From DAOULT01 sp964646625 (GTDB lineage: Bacteria > Chloroflexota > Anaerolineae > CAZYHC01): 64,000 nt of DNA. Positions within the stretch are counted from its first letter, which is position 1; each line of letters starts with the position of its first letter. The stretch is from positions 1 through 64,000 of the forward strand of contig CAZYHC010000021.1 of the NCBI GenBank assembly GCA_964646625.1, in the 5' to 3' direction. The translations under genes were made by a program, and so were the position numbers. Below, in pieces: positions 15,685-24,021 of the stretch. The notes beneath the pieces were generated by a model. It ran no database searches and was not told the origin of the DNA. It saw only the letters and a program-made list of their open reading frames with translations.

Positions 15685-17893
15685 TCCAAACCGGGTCCCA
15701 ATCATGATGAGGGCTGTTGTTGCTCAGACTGCGTTGATTGTTGCCCTCGGCATCCATGAGCCATATCTGTCTGCGCCCCACATCTCGATCGGACCAGAAC
15801 ACAACCTGGCAGCCATCGGGCGACCAACTGGGGTGCCCATCTGCGGCTTCATTTATCGTCAGCCTGCGGTCGGGTCTGGAGCGGTCATCTTTATCGATCA
15901 CGTGGATCTCCTGGTTGCTGTCTGTGGTCGAGACGTAGGCAATGTGAGTACTGTCCGGCGACCAGGCCGGGTCGAAGTCCCAGCCGGGGACGTAAATAGA
16001 GTAAGCCGAGCCCCGGCTGCTGGGATGAACCTGTTCGGCATTGTCCACCAGCAGCCAGACCCAACCGTCCGCCAGGTTCTGCACCCAAATCTGACGGTCG
16101 TAGCGCCCTTCACACTCCAGACAAGTATCTTGCTTGTCCGCACGGACGAACAAGCGTTGACTCCTATCCGGGGAGAAGGTATCCAGCTCACAGGCCAGGT
16201 CGTAAGCCCAACGGTTGGTCAGCCGGGCGATAAAGCTGCCGTCAGGGTTCATGACGTAAGCGGCCTCTTCCCCTTCACGGTCGGAGAGGAAAGCGATCAT
16301 GCCCTTCAACACAGGCGGCATCTGCAAGGGGTCAGGGGTGGCCGTGGGGGTGGGCACGGGGGTCGAAGTTGGAACGTTCACTGCCGTCAGGAGCGGGGTG
16401 GGGGTGGCGGTGAATTGATTGGGTGGGGTGGGGGTGACGGTACCGGTGATGATGGCCTGGGCAGTGAGCAACATAGACACCATCTCGGCAGTGGCTCCAT
16501 TCTCCGGGGTGGGAGTGCTGGTCACCGCCAGAGGCGTGACCCAGTTAAGGGGGGTGGAGGTGGCGGTGCCAATCATAATGGCCCGGGCAGTGGCCGTTCT
16601 GGCGCTGGCCGCAGCCATCAATATATCATCCGGGGTGGGAGTGCTGGTAACTATGACCAGAGTAGGAGTAGGGGTGGCCGTCACCAGGTTAGAAGGCGTG
16701 GGGGTATTGGTGCCTACAGCCAGGGCCATAGCGGTGGCCATGGCCGCGATGTGGGTGGCCGTAGCCCCATTCTCCGGCGGAGGGGTGCTGGTGACCACGA
16801 AGGGCGTCGCCCAGTTAGAAGGGGTGGGGGTATTCGTGCCAATGGCGGTGGCCCGGGCGGTCTGGGCCACTGCGATGGCGGCCACAGTAAACACGTTCTC
16901 TGGCGTGGGGGTGCTGGTGACCATAACGAGGGCCTGCGTAGAAGTCGGGGTATCGGCCCCTGGCCTCCCTCCAACGGCAGCGGGAGCAGGCGTGGGAATG
17001 CCCAGGGTCAGCCTCAACACCGGGCCCGCCCCCATGCTCCCCGGCCCATAACCGCTATCCCAACTGAAGAGGTTGTCAGGGCCGGCAGAAGGCCCATCCA
17101 GCCGGAAGGCCGCCTTCCCGTGAGCAAAACGCTCTTCCAGAGCAGCCTTTTGGCTGGCATTGAAGGTGAAGACATTTACGATCCCTCTCCCCAGAAAGGT
17201 GATGACACTTACCGGCCCTTTCCCCAGAGTGGTGCGGTGTAGTGCGGGGGAGAAGGTATGCTCTACTCTGGCGTTATGAATCTGAGCGTAAGAGTGCAGA
17301 GGCCAGTTTTCATCTATATCTTCGTCCAGCATACTCAGGGCCCAGGTGCCCCCCTGGCCCAGATGTTCAGCATTGAGGCCGGTCAGCCTCAATTCTGCGG
17401 CGTAGACAGTAGCGCCGGGGGGAATGAAAGAAAGGTCGAACTGCATCGCTCCGTGGTAGATGTTGCCGTCCAGGACACCGCTCCGGATATTATGTGCCCC
17501 AAAGTGATTACCTTCTTCGCCGCTCACCACCCACCCAACCCGATTGATGCTGGGGCTCAAGACGTAAACAATCCCTCCGGGCGGAGCAGCGAAGGCAGGC
17601 GGGGGCGCCATTTCGGTGGCCGTACCGGCCAGCTCAACTCCAGTGGGGGAGAAGCTGGGGGCGGTGGTGGGGGTCGGAGAGGAAGCAGGTATCGGCGTCG
17701 AGGTGAAAGTGGGGGTAGCGACCAGGCGCGGCGTGTCCGGGCTGGATATGGGGGCCAGCCTCTCGGCGACCGGCTCCACCCTATCCCAGGAGGAGAGCCT
17801 GTTATGCAAAAAGAGCAAGACAGCCGGGAAGATGATGAACGGCCATACGAACCTGGCTATATTCTGGATGGCGGAAATCAAAAACCGTATCAT
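15671..17893 (-). CDS. Membrane-anchored surface protein: DNRLRE-like domain, Thr/Pro repeats, PD40 beta-propeller
   Basis: A 740-residue protein. One membrane segment near residues 12-30 anchors it. A Thr/Pro-rich stretch leads to a DNRLRE-like beta-sandwich (about 110-310; FDLSFIPPGATVYAAELRLTG). Four degenerate repeats of about 41-47 residues follow (about 324-505), each with VTSTPTPEN, an Ala-rich segment and GTxTPTPxN. The C-terminus from about 532 is a TolB/PD40 propeller with DREG, WSPDSTHIAYVS and HPSWSPDGCQVVFWS blades. The start at 17893 follows the stop of the preceding sugar transferase; a longer reading overlaps that gene out of frame. It is the last gene of the operon and probably displays a ligand-binding domain near the polysaccharide. 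Function is inferred from architecture only. Confidence 0.78.
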   Translation of the reverse strand: MIRFLISAIQNIARFVWPFIIFPAVLLFLHNRLSSWDRVEPVAERLAPISSPDTPRLVATPTFTSTPIPASSPTPTTAPSFSPTGVELAGTATEMAPPPAFAAPPGGIVYVLSPSINRVGWVVSGEEGNHFGAHNIRSGVLDGNIYHGAMQFDLSFIPPGATVYAAELRLTGLNAEHLGQGGTWALSMLDEDIDENWPLHSYAQIHNARVEHTFSPALHRTTLGKGPVSVITFLGRGIVNVFTFNASQKAALEERFAHGKAAFRLDGPSAGPDNLFSWDSGYGPGSMGAGPVLRLTLGIPTPAPAAVGGRPGADTPTSTQALVMVTSTPTPENVFTVAAIAVAQTARATAIGTNTPTPSNWATPFVVTSTPPPENGATATHIAAMATAMALAVGTNTPTPSNLVTATPTPTLVIVTSTPTPDDILMAAASARTATARAIMIGTATSTPLNWVTPLAVTSTPTPENGATAEMVSMLLTAQAIITGTVTPTPPNQFTATPTPLLTAVNVPTSTPVPTPTATPDPLQMPPVLKGMIAFLSDREGEEAAYVMNPDGSFIARLTNRWAYDLACELDTFSPDRSQRLFVRADKQDTCLECEGRYDRQIWVQNLADGWVWLLVDNAEQVHPSSRGSAYSIYVPGWDFDPAWSPDSTHIAYVSTTDSNQEIHVIDKDDRSRPDRRLTINEAADGHPSWSPDGCQVVFWSDRDVGRRQIWLMDAEGNNQRSLSNNSPHHDWDPVWIKWP
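16400..16960 (-). repeat. Four in-gene tandem repeats encoding Thr/Pro/Ala-rich units
   Basis: Within the surface-protein gene, four successive units of about 125-140 bp encode VTSTPTPEN, an Ala-rich 20-residue stretch and GTxTPTPxN. The units differ at many positions, so they are diverged, not recent copies. GGGGTGGGGGT-type runs on the plus strand reflect the TPTP codons. Long reading frames on the plus strand here are by-products of this composition. Confidence 0.75.
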
Positions 17894-17909
17894 TGCTCCT
17901 ACCTGGTCC

Positions 17910-19406
17910 TCAATAAGCTCCCCTGCCCCGGAGCACCACCCCGATGGTACTGAACAGCAGATGCAAATCCAGCCAGTTGGTATAATTACGGACATAGTAC
18001 ATGTCCAGCCGCACCCGCTCCTCATAGGATAGGTCGCTTCGGCCGCTGACCTGCCACAGGCCCGTCAGGCCCGGTTTCACGGTGAGCAGGTTGTATTTCC
18101 AGCGGCCAAACTTCTCCAGTTCTGGAGGGGCGATCATGCGTGGCCCCACCAGGCTCATCTGCCCCAACAACACATTGCAAAGTTGGGGAAGCTCGTCCAG
18201 ACTGTACTTGCGCAGGAAGCGGCCCAGCGGGGTAACGCGCGGATCATCTTTAAGTTTGCCCGTCCCTTTCAGTTCCTCAGCCAGAGCGGGATGATGCTTC
18301 TGCAAGTAAGCATCGCCATCCTCCCGCATGGTGCGGAACTTAAAAGCGTCGAAAGTGCGCCCCCCAGTCCCCAACACCCGGCGACGGTAGATAGCCGGGC
18401 CAGGCGAGGTCAGCTTGATCAAGATGGCGATAGCCAGCAGAAGAGGCGACAATAGAATCAAGCCCACAACGGTCAGGACGTAATCCAGAAGCTTCTTCAG
18501 GAAAGCATCCAGGCCCACGATACGCAGCTTGTTGAGGCTGATAAAAGGGACAAAACCCACTTCCTGCACCTTCACCCCGGTGGTGAACAGTTCAAACAGA
18601 CCGGGGGAAAGCCTGACCTCCACCTCGTCACTGATGCCGAAGGTGCGGTAGATGTCCAGCAGGCGTTCATGGCTGAGAGCAGCGGAGGAGATGATCAATT
18701 CATCAGCCTGGTATTGCTCCACCAGTTGAGACAGAGCGTCGCTGTTCCCCAGCACCGGGAGACCATCTATCCTGCTACCTTTAGGCCGATGATCATCCAC
18801 TATGCCCACAATGGTTATCCCGGCGCTGGATGCACTTCGCAGTTGGTCGATGATGACGCGGCTCTCCTCACCAGCGCCCACGATAATGGCCCGGCTAAGC
18901 AGATACCCTTTCTTCCGCAGGTGATAAACCAGGCGCCGGAACCAGAAACGATAGCTCCCCACTAATAAGATGGAAAGCCCCCAGACCATCATCAGCCAGA
19001 TGCGGGAAATGTTCTCCCCCGGCTTTGCATCCCGGAGAAAGAGGAAGCTGTAAAATAAAATAGCTACTATCCCCGAGGTACAGGCGTTGATAACGTGGGC
19101 ATACTCTTTAGTCCCTCCCAGGAGAAGGTGATGGTTGTAGAGCTTCCAGAGATAGAAGATGAGTAGCCATAAGGGGATAACCGAGATACCCAGCAAAGAA
19201 TAAAAGATAACGGACGGCGTGTGATAATAAGACAACACCTCAAAGCGCAGCCAGTAAGCCAGGACGAAGCTCAAGCCGATGAAGGCCGCATCTAATACGG
19301 GTAGCCAGGCCACGAAATAGTTGATCCTTTTGTCCCGTATGGAACTTCTGGTCTGTTCCCCAAGGGCATGATATCCTGCCTGCTCACCCAAATATATTTC
19401 TGTCAT
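17910..19406 (-). CDS. Polyprenyl glycosylphosphotransferase (initiating sugar-phosphate transferase)
   Basis: A 498-residue enzyme of the WcaJ/WbaP/PglC superfamily that transfers a sugar-1-phosphate to undecaprenyl phosphate to start repeat-unit synthesis. The N-terminal third holds about five membrane segments, and a nucleotide-binding-fold domain follows (AIIVGAGEESRVIIDQL). The C-terminal catalytic domain (about 300-498) opens with a re-entrant hydrophobic helix and has SPGPAIYRRRVLG, FDAFKFRTM, DELPQLCNVLLGQMSLVGPR and KPGLTGLWQVSGRS, all diagnostic. ATG directly follows the upstream stop (TAAATG), and its ribosome site GGAGGTGA lies inside that gene's end, so translation is coupled. 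This is the committed first step of the Wzx/Wzy pathway encoded here. Confidence 0.93.
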   Translation of the reverse strand: MTEIYLGEQAGYHALGEQTRSSIRDKRINYFVAWLPVLDAAFIGLSFVLAYWLRFEVLSYYHTPSVIFYSLLGISVIPLWLLIFYLWKLYNHHLLLGGTKEYAHVINACTSGIVAILFYSFLFLRDAKPGENISRIWLMMVWGLSILLVGSYRFWFRRLVYHLRKKGYLLSRAIIVGAGEESRVIIDQLRSASSAGITIVGIVDDHRPKGSRIDGLPVLGNSDALSQLVEQYQADELIISSAALSHERLLDIYRTFGISDEVEVRLSPGLFELFTTGVKVQEVGFVPFISLNKLRIVGLDAFLKKLLDYVLTVVGLILLSPLLLAIAILIKLTSPGPAIYRRRVLGTGGRTFDAFKFRTMREDGDAYLQKHHPALAEELKGTGKLKDDPRVTPLGRFLRKYSLDELPQLCNVLLGQMSLVGPRMIAPPELEKFGRWKYNLLTVKPGLTGLWQVSGRSDLSYEERVRLDMYYVRNYTNWLDLHLLFSTIGVVLRGRGAY

Positions 19407-20588
19407 TTATGTCACCTCCCGATAGATTCCTTCCAAACGCTCGGCGATGACTTGCCAGTCGTGTTTTTCCTCCACGTACTTCCGACCACCTTTGCTTATT
19501 TTCTGCCAGAGAAAAGGGTCGTCGAGCAGACGGAGCACCTGTTGGGCCAGGGCGGGGGGCTCATCGGCCACCAGCAGGTGCTCGCCATCTTGCACCTCCA
19601 GCGCGGAACAGGCCAGCGGGGTGGCTACCACCGGCGTGCCCACCGCCATAGCCTCTAACACCTTGTTCTGAATGCCGACTCCATAGCGTATGGGGCAGAT
19701 GGAAATGGTTGCTCCGGCCAGGTAGGCCCCCAGATGGGGCACGTAACCCTCCACCCTCACCCGCTCGTCCCGGGCCAGTGCTCTGACCGCCGGGGGCGGA
19801 TCTTTGCCCACGATCTGTACCCTAACCCGGGGGCGCGCGGCCCAGATAAAGGGCATTACCTCCTGCACCAGGTAAAGGACCGCCGCCATGTTGGCATGGT
19901 AGCTCATCTTGCCCGAAAAGATCAGGGTCTCGGGCTCACGCCAGCCGTGCGCGGCCCCAAAGTAATCCAGGTCAACCCCGTTGGGGAGCACGACGATTTT
20001 ATCGCCGCTCTCTCTGCCATTCAGGTTTTCCAGGGCCATTTTATCCTGCCACGAGGTAACCAGCACCTTCTCGTATTGTCCCAGCAGCCAGCTTTCATAT
20101 CGCCTGGTGCGATTCAGGTCCAGGCGGGCCACAAAGCGCCAGAGGAGGCCAGGCGCCTGGCGGGCAGTCCGCTCGAAGAGCAGGCTGATGCAATCCACGG
20201 AGTCATAGACTTTCGGCAGGTGTCTGACGACGGGCCCGAAGTGAGCGCCGCGCAGGTGTTCCACGTGTACCAGGTCGTATTGTGCTTCGCTCAGCAAGCG
20301 GGTGATGAGGCGGGCCATCGCTGTGGAATGGCAAAAGGCCGCCTGGAAAGGGGTGAGGCCGGGCAAAGCTTTCAGGCAATTGCTCAGCGATTCCCGCCTG
20401 CTCAGTGCCACTGTCTCGACACGTGCACAATGCTTTCTCAGGGCTACCGCGTCTTTCTCCTCCCGTGGCGAGCTCTTGAGGCTCAGCACCGTTACCCGGT
20501 GCCCCCGGCGGGACAGGTATTTGATCAGGTTGTAAGGTCGCACGCGGATCAGCGAAGGCACGTAAGGGGTGATATACAGTATGTCCAT
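19407..20588 (-). CDS. Glycosyltransferase family 4 (XrtA-locus-like sugar transferase)
   Basis: A 393-residue GT-B glycosyltransferase. The N-terminal Rossmann domain begins MDILYITPYVPS; the C-terminal donor-binding domain has VVLPNGVDLDYF, LIFSGKMSYHANMAAVLYL and the EAMAVGTPVVATPLAC motif with the donor-binding Glu. It resembles the sugar-transferase family found in exosortase (XrtA/EpsH) polysaccharide loci; paralogues are at 32260-33459 and 37269-38471. It should transfer a nucleotide-activated sugar to the lipid-linked acceptor in the cytoplasm. Its stop abuts the next start. The specific sugar is unknown. Confidence 0.9.
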   Translation of the reverse strand: MDILYITPYVPSLIRVRPYNLIKYLSRRGHRVTVLSLKSSPREEKDAVALRKHCARVETVALSRRESLSNCLKALPGLTPFQAAFCHSTAMARLITRLLSEAQYDLVHVEHLRGAHFGPVVRHLPKVYDSVDCISLLFERTARQAPGLLWRFVARLDLNRTRRYESWLLGQYEKVLVTSWQDKMALENLNGRESGDKIVVLPNGVDLDYFGAAHGWREPETLIFSGKMSYHANMAAVLYLVQEVMPFIWAARPRVRVQIVGKDPPPAVRALARDERVRVEGYVPHLGAYLAGATISICPIRYGVGIQNKVLEAMAVGTPVVATPLACSALEVQDGEHLLVADEPPALAQQVLRLLDDPFLWQKISKGGRKYVEEKHDWQVIAERLEGIYREVT

Positions 20589-20624
20589 TTACTTCTTTCC
20601 TTGCCCCTCCCTTTATCAAGGCGT

Positions 20625-20924
20625 TCAGGCAACGCCAGCCGGTAAGGGCACTCTATGCCTGGCCGGTTGTTCTACCAGGCGCTCACTGCCTCTCCTCCTT
20701 CTGATAAATCTGGTCAGTCTATTGATGGAGTCGAAGTTATCTGGCACAATTTCCTGGTCGGCGACCGTGATGTCGAAAGCCTCTTCGACGAAAGCCACCA
20801 GTTCCAGCACCCCGGTGGAATCGATCAGGCCCAATTCCAGGAAAGAATCGTCGTAGTTAAAACTATCCCCATCTACCATGAAATCTTCGATCAGGAACTC
20901 TCTAATGCGCCCTTCAATGCCCAT
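20625..20924 (-). CDS. Acyl carrier protein
   Basis: A 99-residue acidic protein with four predicted helices. The phosphopantetheine site is the Ser in LGLIDSTGVLELV near residue 36, at the start of helix 2. An AGGAGG lies about 13 nt before the start. It lies among an AMP-forming ligase, an amidotransferase and glycosyltransferases, not fatty-acid genes, so it probably carries an acyl or aminoacyl group used to modify a sugar. The ligase at 24022-25563 is the natural candidate to load it. The C-terminal tail after FIRRRR is variable. Confidence 0.9.
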   Translation of the reverse strand: MGIEGRIREFLIEDFMVDGDSFNYDDSFLELGLIDSTGVLELVAFVEEAFDITVADQEIVPDNFDSINRLTRFIRRRRGSERLVEQPARHRVPLPAGVA

Positions 20925-20960
20925 GCCTAAAATCCAGCCTCCTCCTATCTCTATTTGCTT

Positions 20961-21965
20961 TTAAAGCCCTTCAGACGGCAGCCCTAACTGCTCCTTCACC
21001 CGTTGGATAATGGTCGGGTTTGGAGGGGCGTTAATGCGGGCCAAAGCTTCTTCACGACTGAACATGCCTTCTCGGACCAGGTTAGCCAGCTCCAGCACGT
21101 AAGGGTGATACCCCATCTGCTCCTGGTGAACCACGTTGGCGAAGGCGTTCATGAGACAATTGGTTGAATTCGGGTCGGTGTCGTCGGGTTTTTCCCAACC
21201 CAACCGTTTTATTCTGGCAAATATCTCTCCCTCATCGTAGTCCAGGAAAGCCAGGGGAGAGATGTAGTAGGGGAAACGGCTGGCAGCGGCGAAATCCTGT
21301 TCTGCCAGGAAGTATGGACGCCATTCATCGCCCACTATCTGGTGCAAGGGGTGGGCCGTGGCTTCCATCATAGCCTTTATCATCGGCGGGTTCGTTTTAA
21401 AGATGGCTGAGCTTAACGGCACCTGCCCTGGCGACCAACCGAAGAAGACGAACGGAATGCCTTTCTCAACGGCCAGCTTCAGGGCGATGAACTTCACCAG
21501 CCCCATACATGAGTTACATATAGCACTTGCCCTCTCCAGAGCCTTCCGGGAGTAGAGGTGGCCGTTCATAGAACCCACAAACACCCGCCTGATGAAATCA
21601 AGCCGGGGCTTGAATATAAGCAAATCCACTCCCAGATTATCGGCCACGCGCCGCATGTTTTGCCTGGCCCCTTCGGAGACGAAGCCGTGGTCGAAGCTGA
21701 AAGCCAGGACGTGCAAGCCGTAGCGTTCTTTCAAGAGGGCCAGCGTGTAGGTGCTGTCCTTGCCTCCGCTCCAACTCATCAGGCCCTCGTAAGGCCCCCG
21801 GTAACTTCTCAAAAGCTGCTCGAACTTCCCTTTCAGCTTCCTTTTTCGTTTTGCAAGCCTTTCCTTCCCGCTAAAGTTCAGGCAATACTGGCACAGGCCC
21901 TCCGCGTTGAAGCGGATGCCGGGGAAGGTCTCCGGCAAGATGCAACGCACGCACCTTTTCAACAT
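20961..21965 (-). CDS. PP-loop N-acetyl-sugar amidotransferase-like protein (WbpG/PseA type)
   Basis: A 334-residue protein with the PP-loop ATP pyrophosphatase motif SGGKDSTYTLALL near residue 66 and an N-terminal zinc-binding pair CVRCILP ... CQYCLNF. It is of the family that amidates sugars during surface-polysaccharide synthesis (WbpG, PseA/LegG-like). ATG at 21965 is chosen because AAAGGA lies 5 nt before it; the ATG two codons upstream sits directly on the ribosome site. Relatives usually take ammonia from a glutaminase partner; none of the HisH type is seen here, but an asparagine synthetase with a glutaminase domain is the next gene upstream. Confidence 0.83.
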   Translation of the reverse strand: MLKRCVRCILPETFPGIRFNAEGLCQYCLNFSGKERLAKRKRKLKGKFEQLLRSYRGPYEGLMSWSGGKDSTYTLALLKERYGLHVLAFSFDHGFVSEGARQNMRRVADNLGVDLLIFKPRLDFIRRVFVGSMNGHLYSRKALERASAICNSCMGLVKFIALKLAVEKGIPFVFFGWSPGQVPLSSAIFKTNPPMIKAMMEATAHPLHQIVGDEWRPYFLAEQDFAAASRFPYYISPLAFLDYDEGEIFARIKRLGWEKPDDTDPNSTNCLMNAFANVVHQEQMGYHPYVLELANLVREGMFSREEALARINAPPNPTIIQRVKEQLGLPSEGL

Positions 21966-22013
21966 CCCCATCCTTTCTATCAGGGGCCTGGTTTGGAAGG
22001 GCCAGGCCCCTCT

Positions 22014-23999
22014 CTATTCATCGGCGAACACTTTCATTACCTTTATTTTTGTATCGTCCCTGGAAGCGGCCTCGGTCCGAAAATTCTCGATGAAGAGGCG
22101 ATGCACCAGTTGGAGGGATAAAATGCCACTCAGGGCCATCCCGTCCCCCTCGCTCAGCAGGCGGCCGCTTCGGACTTTCTCCACCAGCCTGGAGGTTAAG
22201 GCCGGGTCAAAGTAGCCATTTCTTTCCACCCGTTCCGGCTGTAGAAGCTCCTGAACGTAGTCGGGAGCGTCCGGCCCCAGGAAGCTCGGCCCAATAGGGG
22301 CGCGGTAAGGCTGCTTTGGCCTCTGGCAGACCTCGGCGGGCAGGAGGTGGGCCACGCTTTTCTTCAAAATGTATTTTTCCCGCAGGCCCCTTAGCTTGAG
22401 GTGGGGCGGGATGCGGCTGCAAAATTCGACCACCCGGTGGTCGAGGAAGGGCAATCTTCCCTCTACCGAATGGGCCATAGCCATGCGATCTCCCTGGGAG
22501 GAGAGCAGATAATGGGACATGAAAATGGAAATCTCGATGTATTGCGCCTGGGAGAGCGGGTGCCAACGGGCGAAATCTCCATCCAGGCTCGCCTGGAAAT
22601 CCTCCAGGGCATCGTACCCGGCCAGCGCGGCTTTTAGTTCTTCGGAGAAGAACCTCTTGAGCCGGGCGGTGTTTTGCCAGCGGATAAGATGGGAGTATCC
22701 CTTCTCTGCGGTGTCGATGAGTCCGGCCCGGAAGAAAGCGTTCAGATATGAAACGTTTTGGGAGACGAGCTGTGGCAGGTAAAGGTACAGCCGCTTGAGG
22801 AGCAGGGGGCGGGACATGGAATCTGGCGCCCTGGCCCAAAAGCGCCGGATTTTATCCTCTTTGAAGATGTTGTAACCGGCCAGGATTTCATCCGCCCCCT
22901 CGCCGGTCAGGACCACTTTGAAGCCGTTCTCTCTGACCAGGGCCGAGAGAAGATACAGAGGGGCCGGCGCAGTACGCAGGATGGGTATTTCGGCGTGCCA
23001 GATTACCTGCGGGAAGACCCGGCCAATGTCGGAGTAATGGCATTCCACCCGGCGGTGCTCGGTTTTCAGGAAGGCGGCCATCCTCTTCTGAAAAACACGC
23101 TCGTCGTAGAGCTCATCGGAGAAGGCGATAGAGAAAGTGCGGAGCCGGTTGGGAGTATAATCTCTGATGAGGGCGGCGATGATGGAAGAATCCAACCCCC
23201 CGCTCAGATAAGCGCCCACCGGGACATCGGCTCGCAGCCTGAGCCGGGTGGCGTCCGTCAAAAGTTCGCGTAAGCCTCGGGCATAAAACTCCTCTGGCTC
23301 CCGGCCCACCTCTCCATTTTCGGGGAAGGTCAAGCCCCAATACCTCTGTACGGCTATTTCCCCCCTCCTGGCTCGCAACCAATGGCCGGGGGGCACCTCG
23401 AAGATGTCGCGGAAGATGGTTCTGGGCGGCAGAGAGCCCCAGAAGGTAAAGACCTGGGCGAGGGAGAGGGGATCAACCTCCGCCTGCACCCCAGGGGCGG
23501 CCAGGAGGGCTTTAATTTCCGAGCCGAAGATGAGCGCCCCATCGGCCAGGGTGTAATACAGCGGGCAGATTCCCAGCCGGTCTCGGGCCAGCAACAATTC
23601 GGCGGAGCGAGAATCCCACAAAGCGAAGGCGAACTGACCATTGAGCGCTTCGAGGCAGGCCGCACCTCGCTCCTCGTAGAGATGGACGATGACCTCTGTA
23701 TCGGAGGCCGTGTGGAATCGATGCCCCCGGCCGACCAACTCTGCCCGCAGCTCCAGGTAATTGAAGATCTCGCCGTTGAGCACCACCCAGGTGGTTTCTG
23801 CTTCGTCGTGTACGGGCTGCCAGCCGCCTTCCAGGTCGATGATGCTCAAACGCGCGCTGCCCAGCCCCACCCGGCTATCTTTATAGATGCCGAAACCATC
23901 GGGCCCCCGGTGCCGGAGCAGGCCCAACATGCGCCTCATGAGGGGGATTTCTATGGGCTGGTCTTTATTCAAATTAAGTATGCCGACAATGCCGCACAT
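22014..23999 (-). CDS. asnB: Asparagine synthetase B-type amidotransferase
   Basis: A 661-residue two-domain enzyme. The N-terminal glutaminase starts MCGIVG with nucleophile Cys2 intact; the synthetase domain has the PP-loop SGGLDSSIIAALI near residue 265 and GEGADEILAGY. The start at 23999 is fixed by Cys2; a longer reading runs into the upstream gene. In exosortase-type polysaccharide loci a paralogue of AsnB sits beside an AMP ligase and an ACP, exactly as here, and is thought to amidate or aminate a sugar or acyl group rather than make asparagine. That role is inference from context; real asparagine synthesis remains possible. Confidence 0.9.
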   Translation of the reverse strand: MCGIVGILNLNKDQPIEIPLMRRMLGLLRHRGPDGFGIYKDSRVGLGSARLSIIDLEGGWQPVHDEAETTWVVLNGEIFNYLELRAELVGRGHRFHTASDTEVIVHLYEERGAACLEALNGQFAFALWDSRSAELLLARDRLGICPLYYTLADGALIFGSEIKALLAAPGVQAEVDPLSLAQVFTFWGSLPPRTIFRDIFEVPPGHWLRARRGEIAVQRYWGLTFPENGEVGREPEEFYARGLRELLTDATRLRLRADVPVGAYLSGGLDSSIIAALIRDYTPNRLRTFSIAFSDELYDERVFQKRMAAFLKTEHRRVECHYSDIGRVFPQVIWHAEIPILRTAPAPLYLLSALVRENGFKVVLTGEGADEILAGYNIFKEDKIRRFWARAPDSMSRPLLLKRLYLYLPQLVSQNVSYLNAFFRAGLIDTAEKGYSHLIRWQNTARLKRFFSEELKAALAGYDALEDFQASLDGDFARWHPLSQAQYIEISIFMSHYLLSSQGDRMAMAHSVEGRLPFLDHRVVEFCSRIPPHLKLRGLREKYILKKSVAHLLPAEVCQRPKQPYRAPIGPSFLGPDAPDYVQELLQPERVERNGYFDPALTSRLVEKVRSGRLLSEGDGMALSGILSLQLVHRLFIENFRTEAASRDDTKIKVMKVFADE

Positions 24000-24021
24000 T
24001 CCGCCCTGCCGATTCCAGTTT

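Noticed and set aside
15704..17242. A 512-codon open frame on the plus strand opposite the surface-protein gene
   Set aside because: It is the complement of Thr/Pro-rich codons, has a Gly/Arg/His-biased translation with no domain, and the minus frame has a membrane anchor and recognisable domains.
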